In this document: positions 1-5,102 of the stretch, piece after piece
Layout: each line of letters begins with the position of its first letter
How positions within the stretch are numbered: position 1 is the stretch's first letter
Translations under genes and position numbers: made by a program
The notes under the pieces: model-generated
Database searches by the model: none
The model's input: only the letters and a program-made list of their open reading frames with translations
Told to the model about the DNA's origin: nothing
Origin: an uncultured Flavobacteriales bacterium
GTDB taxonomy: Bacteria > Bacteroidota > Bacteroidia > Flavobacteriales_E > Vicingaceae
Direction of reading: 5' to 3'
NCBI GenBank assembly: GCA_913059105.1
Contig: CAJXRL010000131.1
Span: 1-7,724, forward strand
Length of the DNA: 7,724 nucleotides

Positions 1-48
1 CGAGATTTCTGCCTGTCTCGTGGGCTCGGAGATGTGTATAAGAGACAG
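1..48. other. Illumina Nextera i7 (P7-side) adapter, not biological
   Basis: This is residual library sequence. Bases 1-6 are the end of the P7 primer (CGAGAT), 7-14 are an 8-base index (TTCTGCCT, which reads as AGGCAGAA, Nextera N703), 15-29 are the Nextera read-2 stub (GTCTCGTGGGCTCGG), and 30-48 are the Tn5 19-bp mosaic end (AGATGTGTATAAGAGACAG). Genomic sequence begins at 49. Read on the minus strand in the era frame, it gives the familiar contaminant peptide SYTHLRAHET. The segment should be trimmed before any gene call. Confidence 0.99.
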
Positions 49-748
49 CTCTACTTACATGTATAACCGCCCTAATTCGAATAATGCTTTCCTCTTCCTT
101 AAACTCCTCTACTTCAATTTCTACTGAATAAGGAACTTCTTGTTTATAAATTAGTAGAATTTTTTCGCGTATTTTTTCTTCTACTATAAAACGTTCAGAC
201 TTATCTGTATAATTGTCCTTTGAATAAAAAGGCGGGCTTTCAGGAAGCAATTCCAAAACTCTTTTTTCTAAAAAATCGATATTAAAACCTAATAGAGCTG
301 AAATAGGAAAGACTTCAGCATTCGTAAACTTCTCCGACCAAAGTTGAACAGCAGCTTCCATTGCTATTTGATCTGTAAGATCTAGCTTATTAATTAAGAT
401 TAATAAAGGAGTTTCTATTTGTGCTAAACGCAATTCTAACTTTTCGTTTTTTAAATCCTTCTGACCAAACTCAACCATTAAAACCAAAACATCCGCGTCC
501 TCTAAGCTTGCATAAACAAACTTCATCATGCCTTCTTGCAATTTGTACGCAGGATCAACTATTCCAGGTGTATCAGAATAGACTATTTGATAGTCTTCCT
601 CGTTTACTATCCCTAAAATACGGTGTCTTGTAGTTTGAGCCTTCGGCGTAATAATTGACAACTTCTCTCCAACCAATTGATTCATCAATGTTGACTTACC
701 AACATTTGGATGACCAATTATATTTACGAAACCTGCTTTATGTGCCAT
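49..748 (-). CDS. era: GTPase Era, 3'-truncated at contig edge
   Basis: Era is an essential GTPase that binds 16S rRNA near its 3' end and helps mature the 30S ribosomal subunit. I translated the minus strand from the ATG at 748. It stays open for 233 codons, to the adapter at base 48. All five G motifs are visible: G1 GHPNVGKS (residues 12-19), G2 QTTRH (38-42), G3 DTPG (59-62), G4 NKLD (120-123) and G5 SAL (150-152). An E-rich stretch follows (EIEVEEFKEEE, about 199-215) that leads into the KH domain. Family members run to about 290-300 residues, so roughly 60 C-terminal residues are missing, including the GxxG loop of the KH domain that contacts rRNA. The loss comes from the adapter junction, so this is not a pseudogene. 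An in-frame stop upstream (797-799) and the position of G1 support this start. The gene lies downstream of tRNA-fMet on the same strand, but a terminator separates them, so it probably has its own promoter. Confidence 0.96.
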
Positions 749-796
749 AGGTTGAGATTCAAAGTACAAAGAAACGAATTCTTCAGAAAGAATGAT

Positions 797-829
797 TCAA
801 AAAAAAAGCCTCAGAAGTTTCTGAGGCTT
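797..829 (-). terminator. Rho-independent terminator after tRNA-fMet
   Basis: The arms 806-816 and 819-829 are a perfect 11-bp inverted repeat (AAGCCTCAGAA on the minus strand). On the minus strand a run of nine T follows (from 807 down to 799). The hairpin starts only 2 nt after the discriminator base of the tRNA, so it forms the whole 3' trailer. It should separate the tRNA transcript from era. On the plus strand no T tract follows the stem, so it acts in one direction only. Confidence 0.9.
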
Positions 830-831
830 AG

Positions 832-903
832 TAGCGGGAGCCAGACTCGAACTGACGATCTTCGGGTTATGAGCCCGACGAGATACCACTTCTCCATCCC
901 GCA
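832..903 (-). tRNA. Initiator tRNA-Met (CAU), tRNA-fMet
   Basis: The minus strand folds into a full 72-nt cloverleaf: a 7-nt acceptor arm (TGCGGGA with TCCCGCT), a D-arm GAGA/TCTC with a 7-nt loop containing GG, an anticodon stem TCGGG/CCCGA with loop CTCATAA (anticodon CAU at 869-871), a 5-nt variable region, a T-arm GTCAG/CTGGC with loop TTCGAGT, and discriminator A at 832. Three features mark the initiator rather than the elongator: three consecutive G:C pairs at the bottom of the anticodon stem, a purine11:pyrimidine24 pair (A11:T24), and an unpaired 1:72 position. Here 1:72 is T:T instead of the C:A of E. coli. CCA is not encoded (the sequence after the discriminator is CTA), so it must be added enzymatically. 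A canonical Bacteroidota promoter lies 38 nt upstream and a terminator lies directly downstream, so this looks like a single-gene transcript. Confidence 0.96.
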
Positions 904-940
904 ATATATCTTTAGGTATTTATTATCTATATTGGGAGGA

Positions 941-970
941 CAAAAGTACGCCTTTTTATTGACTCAGCAA
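941..970 (-). promoter_or_regulatory. Bacteroidota-type promoter for tRNA-fMet
   Basis: On the minus strand the -7 box TACTTTTG (948 to 941) is an exact match to TAnnTTTG. A TTG -33 element (970 to 968) lies 19 nt upstream, within the usual 17-23 nt for the Bacteroidota primary sigma factor. Transcription would start near 934-936, giving about a 32-nt 5' leader for RNase P to remove. This exact match is the best taxonomic signature in the window. Confidence 0.8.
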
Positions 971-988
971 AATTCACAATTAGTTTTT
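959..988 (+). promoter_or_regulatory. Probable promoter of mlaE-mlaF operon
   Basis: TTG (959-961) is followed after 19 nt by TAGTTTTT (981-988). This matches TAnnTTTG except for the last base. It points toward mlaE and would give a leader of about 60 nt. It physically overlaps the divergent tRNA promoter at 941-970. The mismatch and the general T-richness of the region keep the confidence modest. Confidence 0.4.
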
Positions 989-1023
989 TAAAACTTATTT
1001 ATATTCCTCGTTTTTCGACGTAC

Positions 1024-1042
1024 AATTGAAATGAATTCAATT
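1024..1042. repeat. 7-bp inverted repeat in mlaE leader
   Basis: AATTGAA (1024-1030) and TTCAATT (1036-1042) are perfect inverted arms around a 5-nt loop, between the putative promoter and the mlaE start. The stem has a single G:C pair, so it is a weak hairpin. It could be an operator half-site pair, or chance in AT-rich DNA. Confidence 0.3.
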
Positions 1043-1057
1043 AATTTAGTCCACTGA

Positions 1058-1798
1058 ATGAAAATATTGCAAAACGTAGGAGAGTATTTTATTTTGATGG
1101 GAAGAACTTTTTCTGAACCTACAAAAGCCTCTTTAATTCGAAAGCAAATTGTATTTGAGATAAACTCCCTCGGATTAGGTTCAATGGGAATTATTACCAT
1201 CATTTCAGCCTTTATGGGAGCAGTTATAACACTTCAAACTGCGTCAAACATTGACAGTGCTCTAATCCCTGAATATACAGTAGGCTTTACAGCCAGGCAA
1301 TCTATGATTCTAGAGTTTTCTACAACTATTATCGCTCTAATTTTGGCTGGTAAAGTAGGTTCTAACATTGCTTCTGAAATAGGAATGATGAAAGTGACAG
1401 AGCAAATTGATGCACTGGAAATAATGGGAGTTAATTCTGCTTCCTATTTAATTGTTCCAAAAATTATAGCCGCGGTTTTCATAAATCCCTTTCTTGCCAT
1501 ATGGAGTATGTTTGTTGGTATTTCGGGAGGTTATTTGGTTGCTGAATTTTCAGGTGTTGTTAGCACAGATGCATTCATTGAAGGAGTTCAATTAGATTTC
1601 AAAATGTTCTCCATTTATTATGCACTGATAAAAACGGCCGTTTTTGCTTTTATCATCACATCTATTCCTGCTTATTATGGATATAGTGTAAAGGGTGGGG
1701 CATTAGAAGTAGGCGTAGCAAGCACAAAAGGGGTTGTTACCTCTAGTATCGTTATTTTGATTGCCAATTATGTAATAACTCAATTGTTACTGATTTGA
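1058..1798 (+). CDS. mlaE: MlaE-family lipid-transport ABC permease
   Basis: This is an inner-membrane permease of the Mla (MCE-associated) system, which moves phospholipids between the inner and outer membranes and helps maintain outer-membrane lipid asymmetry. The 246-residue protein has an amphipathic N-terminus followed by hydrophobic segments at about 41-62, 83-98, 133-163, 184-208 and 227-246. The family hallmark is the loop AGKVGSNIASEIG (97-109) followed by KVTEQIDALEIMGV (112-125), the region that contacts the ATPase. Family members are about 245-265 residues, so it is full length. An in-frame TGA sits immediately before the ATG (1055-1057), which fixes the earliest possible start. 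The stop overlaps the start of the ATPase gene by 4 bases, which implies translational coupling and a 1:1 complex. No MCE-domain (MlaD) gene is visible in this window, so the periplasmic partner must be encoded elsewhere. Confidence 0.95.
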   Translation: MKILQNVGEYFILMGRTFSEPTKASLIRKQIVFEINSLGLGSMGIITIISAFMGAVITLQTASNIDSALIPEYTVGFTARQSMILEFSTTIIALILAGKVGSNIASEIGMMKVTEQIDALEIMGVNSASYLIVPKIIAAVFINPFLAIWSMFVGISGGYLVAEFSGVVSTDAFIEGVQLDFKMFSIYYALIKTAVFAFIITSIPAYYGYSVKGGALEVGVASTKGVVTSSIVILIANYVITQLLLI

Positions 1799-2547
1799 TT
1801 GAGCTTAGAAACATACACAAGTCTTTTAACGGAAAGCAAATTTTGCACGGTATTGACGTAGTTTACGAGAAAGGTAAAACCAACTTGATCATTGGGGCTT
1901 CAGGTTCCGGAAAATCTGTATTAACAAAATGTACTGTAGGTTTAATTGACCCGGACCAAGGTCAGGTTCTTTTTGACGGAAAAGACTTCACCAACATGAA
2001 GTTGGACGATAAAAAAGACATTCGAAAAAAAATAGGGATGCTTTTTCAGGGAGGCGCCTTATTCGATTCGCTAACAGTTGAAGAAAACATCAAATTTCCG
2101 CTTAGGATGCATGCTAGCATGACAGAAAAGGAAATGCAAGCTAGAGTTAACTTTTGCCTAGGAAGAGTGGATATGAGCGGTATTAATGACCGCTACCCTG
2201 CCGAAATAAGTGGAGGAATGCAAAAAAGGGTTGGCATCGCCAGAGCAATTTCTTTAAATCCGAGCTATTTGTTTTGCGATGAACCTAATTCCGGTTTAGA
2301 TCCAAGCACAGCTATCCTAATTGACAACCTAATTAAAGAACTAACAGAAGAGTTTCAAATTACTACAATAGTTGTAACTCACGATATGAATTCAGTGATG
2401 GAGATTGGCGATCATGTTATTTTTATTCACGAAGGTCACAAGCACTGGGAAGGCACTAAGGATACTATTTTAAAAACCACCAACAAAGAGTTATCAGATT
2501 TAGTTTTTGCTTCTGAATTAATGAAGAAAGTTCGAAGCTTAGGTTAA
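1795..2547 (+). CDS. mlaF: MlaF-family ABC transporter ATPase (TTG start)
   Basis: This is the cytoplasmic ATPase that powers MlaE in phospholipid transport. The 250-residue protein shows the complete ABC motif set: Walker A GASGSGKS (34-41), Q-loop Gln85 within the Mla-typical QGGALFDSLTV, signature ISGGMQKR (138-145), Walker B YLFCDEP (158-164) with catalytic Glu163, D-loop SGLD (166-169) and switch His196. All catalytic residues are present. The start must be a non-ATG codon: TTG at 1795-1797 begins the expected N-terminus MIELRNIHKSF, and the next in-frame ATG lies after Walker A (residue 68). The TTG overlaps the mlaE stop TGA (TTGA), so re-initiation by the terminating ribosome probably sets expression. 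The gene ends the operon; a bidirectional terminator follows about 100 bp downstream. Confidence 0.95.
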   Translation: MIELRNIHKSFNGKQILHGIDVVYEKGKTNLIIGASGSGKSVLTKCTVGLIDPDQGQVLFDGKDFTNMKLDDKKDIRKKIGMLFQGGALFDSLTVEENIKFPLRMHASMTEKEMQARVNFCLGRVDMSGINDRYPAEISGGMQKRVGIARAISLNPSYLFCDEPNSGLDPSTAILIDNLIKELTEEFQITTIVVTHDMNSVMEIGDHVIFIHEGHKHWEGTKDTILKTTNKELSDLVFASELMKKVRSLG

Positions 2548-2642
2548 AGCCTCGGCTCTTTCTAAAATTATAGAACTTTTCGGCAAACCCGACCAACTAA
2601 TCTAACTATATCGTTTTAGTAAAGGCTTTAAATTTTACTCAC

Positions 2643-2678
2643 AAAAAAAGGCCTTTCTTTACAGAAAGGCCTTTTAAA
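2643..2678. terminator. Bidirectional intrinsic terminator between convergent genes
   Basis: Arms 2646-2658 and 2663-2675 form a perfect 13-bp stem (AAAAGGCCTTTCT) with loop TTAC. T-rich tails follow on the plus strand, and an A run (2643-2649, read as T on the minus strand) lies on the other side. It therefore serves both mlaF (plus strand) and the lipoprotein gene (minus strand, stop at 2696). The 2548-2642 stretch before it shows no gene. Confidence 0.9.
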
Positions 2679-2695
2679 TCTTTTAATTATGTGAT

Positions 2696-4423
2696 TTAGT
2701 TCACAGCAGCTTGAAATTCTGAATCTTCTGTATACTTAGTAAATTCAGCATCTTTCTTAGCTTTTGCTTTCATGTCACCATTGGCAGCAACAGAAGCTTT
2801 TAAGTTAGATACCATCATGTTCTTATCTCCCATTCTAGCTCCAATGATCGCTTTTAAATATAAGCTTTCAGCAGAATTAGCAGTTGAAGAACCATCTATT
2901 GATTGAAGCGCAGTTTGGTAGTCTCCATTTAAAGTTTGAGCTAAGGCAGCATTGTATGACTTAGTAGAAGCATAACTTGCTACAGCTGAAGAATAATCTC
3001 CTGTCAACATTTGTAAGTAACCCATGTTAGCACCAACTTCAGATCCAGCTCCATTTGCAGCAGCATAATATTCCATTGCCTTTGCATTGTTCCCCATAGC
3101 TCTTTCATATACTCCTAAGTTATTGTTGATAACTGGATTGTTTGGAGAAAGAGAGTTTGCTTTATCAAAATTTGCCTTTGCCTCAGTCATTAAGTTTTGC
3201 ATTGATTGGATATATCCAACGTTGTTTGGCCCTCTCCAGTCGTTTGGAAATGACTTAGCAAAAGTGGTATAAATATCCTTTTTCTTTTGAATGTCAGTGA
3301 ACATTGTAGCAGCGTACAATAATTCCTCTGCACTTAAAGTATCAGGATTTGAAGTTGAAAAATCTTTAATTTTTTCATCAGAAAAACTAGTCATTTCTCC
3401 TTTTAAGTTCACCTCAGATCTTCTTAAGTTTGGTAAAATACTTTCTTGAATTACTTCAAAAGTTGCAGCTAAGTTTCTAATTTCTTGCTCTCTTTTAGAG
3501 TTATCCTCGAACATTGAAAGAACTCTTAAGATTAAATCTTTGTCTTTAATGTCTGAAGATTGCATAGCAGTTTTAAAACCATCCCAATCTTCACCTTTTC
3601 CATTCTTTGTAAAAAAATCTGCACTCGAAGCAGCTTTTACTTTTGCCCTTTTCAACATTGAATTTACGGTTGAAGCTCCTGAATTTGCTCTTTGGTTAGC
3701 CAAATTTGCATTCAAAGAAATTTCTCCTTCAGGTGAAGCGTAAGCCATAATATCTGCTCCTTTGAAAACAAACATTGGGTTTTTTGCCATTTTAGTAGCC
3801 CAAGCTTTCATTGCTTTCACATCTTCGTCAGATAATTCAGAAGAACGAACGTTAGATTTATTCTTAGTGTAGTTAATGACTGCCGCAGCATTCATTGGAG
3901 TAGTTTTTGTAAAGTTATCTGCTCCAACTATAGCCATATCGTCGTCCATTGCAGACATCGGAGTAATAATAGTTCCAGTTGCAATTTGAACTGGCTCAAA
4001 TGCCTTTTCTTTACCCTTGTATCTCCCAACTGCAGAAGCATTCAAAGATGCTACATCCATGCCTTCTACGTATGCAATTTTATCAGTAAAAGAGAAGCTT
4101 CCTCCTTTTTCGTAGTTAATCTTTTTACCAGAAACCTCTGAAGACTCGCCAGCTAACATAATTTTATCAAGGTTTTTCTCACCACCTTCATAATTAATAG
4201 TTGGAGTAATTTCTACTGCTACCTTCTTATTGAAAAATTTTGGCGGAATAGTTCCAGCTATATTTACTTCTACACTATCTCCGTGCAGTTCTAAAGGACT
4301 AGGAGTAACTGTGTAACTTACCTCGGCAGCTCTTTTTGTCATGTTTTTCAATGGATTACAAGCTACAGTAGTAACGGCAGCTAATCCAACAAAAGCGAAT
4401 GATTTAATGGAATTCTTTTTCAT
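2696..4423 (-). CDS. Predicted OmpA-like/TPR envelope lipoprotein
   Basis: This is a conserved Bacteroidota-type envelope protein of unassigned function. I place the start at the ATG at 4423 (575 residues), not at the longer in-frame ATG at 4462. From 4423 the N-terminus is a proper signal sequence (MKKNSIKSF then hydrophobic FVGLAAVTTVA) ending at Cys22. The likely -7 promoter box (4460-4467) also covers the upstream ATG. TTVAC is an acceptable though not ideal lipobox, with Thr at -3. After the Cys, the sequence NPLKNMTK has no acidic K/S-D/E export signal, so I infer a periplasm-facing lipoprotein. About residues 35-150 look beta-rich. About 185-260 resemble an OmpA C-terminal domain (IMAYASPEGEISLN, then LANQRA). 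About 365-575 look like TPR helices (for example NNLGVYERAMGNNAKAMEYY). In the OmpA-like part, the Asp that normally binds diaminopimelate is replaced by Ser230, while Arg245, at the expected spacing of 15, is kept. A structural envelope role is inferred only. Confidence 0.85.
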   Translation of the reverse strand: MKKNSIKSFAFVGLAAVTTVACNPLKNMTKRAAEVSYTVTPSPLELHGDSVEVNIAGTIPPKFFNKKVAVEITPTINYEGGEKNLDKIMLAGESSEVSGKKINYEKGGSFSFTDKIAYVEGMDVASLNASAVGRYKGKEKAFEPVQIATGTIITPMSAMDDDMAIVGADNFTKTTPMNAAAVINYTKNKSNVRSSELSDEDVKAMKAWATKMAKNPMFVFKGADIMAYASPEGEISLNANLANQRANSGASTVNSMLKRAKVKAASSADFFTKNGKGEDWDGFKTAMQSSDIKDKDLILRVLSMFEDNSKREQEIRNLAATFEVIQESILPNLRRSEVNLKGEMTSFSDEKIKDFSTSNPDTLSAEELLYAATMFTDIQKKKDIYTTFAKSFPNDWRGPNNVGYIQSMQNLMTEAKANFDKANSLSPNNPVINNNLGVYERAMGNNAKAMEYYAAANGAGSEVGANMGYLQMLTGDYSSAVASYASTKSYNAALAQTLNGDYQTALQSIDGSSTANSAESLYLKAIIGARMGDKNMMVSNLKASVAANGDMKAKAKKDAEFTKYTEDSEFQAAVN

Positions 4424-4459
4424 GTTAAATTGTATTCTAAACAGTTTAGTTCTAATGTG

Positions 4460-4490
4460 CAATATTAGTGAATTCTCTTATTACATACAA
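4460..4490 (-). promoter_or_regulatory. Probable promoter of the TPR lipoprotein gene
   Basis: On the minus strand, TTG (4490 to 4488, part of TTTG) is followed after 20 nt by TAATATTG (4467 to 4460). This matches TAnnTTTG with one mismatch. The predicted transcript starts near 4453, about 30 nt before the ATG at 4423. That excludes the longer start at 4462 and suggests the gene is transcribed separately from folK. Confidence 0.5.
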
Positions 4491-4518
4491 ATAACGCATC
4501 ACTTCGTTCAATAGAAAT

Positions 4519-5040
4519 TTATTGAGCTTCAAATCTCTTACATTCTAAGAAATCTTTACATAAGGCTAAATGCTTTTCAATTGAATATAAAGAATATGGG
4601 AGTTGAAAGCGAGGTGCTATATTTGAAAATGGAAGCAAAACGAATCGTCTCTTTCTTAGTAGAGGGTGAGGAATTGTTAAGATGTCCGAATCAATGGTTG
4701 TCTTATTATAGGTCAAAATATCAATATCTATAATTCGGTTTTGATATTCAGAATCAATTGATTTTTTAAGTCGGCCAATCTCTTTTTCTATCTCTTGAGT
4801 CCTATACAATAAAGCCAATGGCTGAAGATCGGTATTCATCTGAATTACACAATTCAAAAAGGCATTCAACACATCATTACCCCAAGGCTCTGATTCGTAA
4901 ATATATGAAACTTCTATTTCCTCGGTAGCAAGCACTTGAAGCTTTTCAATAGCCTGTTTCAAGTACTTTAGACGATCGCCAACGTTTGTACCTAACGACA
5001 AATAGACTCTATTTTCCCTTTTATCACTTCGAATTACCAT
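4519..5040 (-). CDS. folK: HPPK: 6-hydroxymethyldihydropterin pyrophosphokinase
   Basis: FolK transfers pyrophosphate from ATP to 6-hydroxymethyl-7,8-dihydropterin, the step before dihydropteroate synthase in folate synthesis. It is a cytoplasmic monomer. The 173-residue product carries the family landmarks in order: YLSLGTNVGDR (13-23), YESEPWG (48-54), FLNCVIQMNT (61-70), the ATP/Mg motif NRIIDIDIL (101-109), and IPHPLLRKRRFVLLP (123-137). Asp105 and Asp107 correspond to the two Mg-binding Asp of E. coli HPPK (Asp95, Asp97), and Arg102 to Arg92. It is slightly longer than the 159-residue E. coli enzyme, with a short Cys-containing tail. The start is bounded by an in-frame stop 19-21 nt upstream. 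It diverges from sppA across a 62-bp gap. No other folate gene is in view. Confidence 0.96.
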   Translation of the reverse strand: MVIRSDKRENRVYLSLGTNVGDRLKYLKQAIEKLQVLATEEIEVSYIYESEPWGNDVLNAFLNCVIQMNTDLQPLALLYRTQEIEKEIGRLKKSIDSEYQNRIIDIDILTYNKTTIDSDILTIPHPLLRKRRFVLLPFSNIAPRFQLPYSLYSIEKHLALCKDFLECKRFEAQ

Positions 5041-5053
5041 TAATGTAAATCTA

Positions 5054-5085
5054 TTGAATTACGCCAATCAATGCGATTAGTTTTA
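5054..5085 (+). promoter_or_regulatory. Possible sppA promoter
   Basis: TTG (5054-5056), a 21-nt spacer and TAGTTTTA (5078-5085) fit the Bacteroidota pattern apart from the final base. The implied leader is very short, about 10 nt before the ATG at 5103. The 62-bp folK-sppA gap must hold both promoters. I could not find a convincing folK promoter on the minus strand, since the best box there has only a 15-nt spacer. Confidence 0.35.
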
Positions 5086-5102
5086 CATAAAATATTTAAC
5101 AA

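Noticed and set aside
1..48. Tn5 mosaic ends at both termini as evidence of a natural transposon
   Set aside because: The 19-bp ends are attached to Illumina read stubs, index barcodes and P5/P7 fragments, so this is library chemistry and not a mobile element.
421..633. 70-codon plus-strand ORF
   Set aside because: It lies entirely antisense inside era, which has all five GTPase motifs.
749..798. Promoter for era on the minus strand
   Set aside because: GTACTTTG near 762-769 resembles a -7 box, but the spacing within TAnnTTTG is off by one and no TTG lies 17-23 nt upstream.
710..991. 93-codon plus-strand ORF containing SQTRTDDLRVMSPTRYHFS
   Set aside because: It reads antisense through the terminator and tRNA-fMet. 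This peptide type is a known false translation of tRNA genes.
988..1203. 71-codon minus-strand ORF
   Set aside because: It is antisense to the mlaE start region, has no family features, and overlaps the promoter region.
2544..2632. Distant inverted pair TTAAAGCC / GGCTTTAA downstream of mlaF
   Set aside because: The arms are only 8 bp and about 70 nt apart, and the strong terminator at 2643-2678 explains the end of the operon.
3087..3743. Two plus-strand ORFs (3087-3272 and 3540-3743)
   Set aside because: Both are shadows antisense to the TPR lipoprotein gene, with no recognisable domain.
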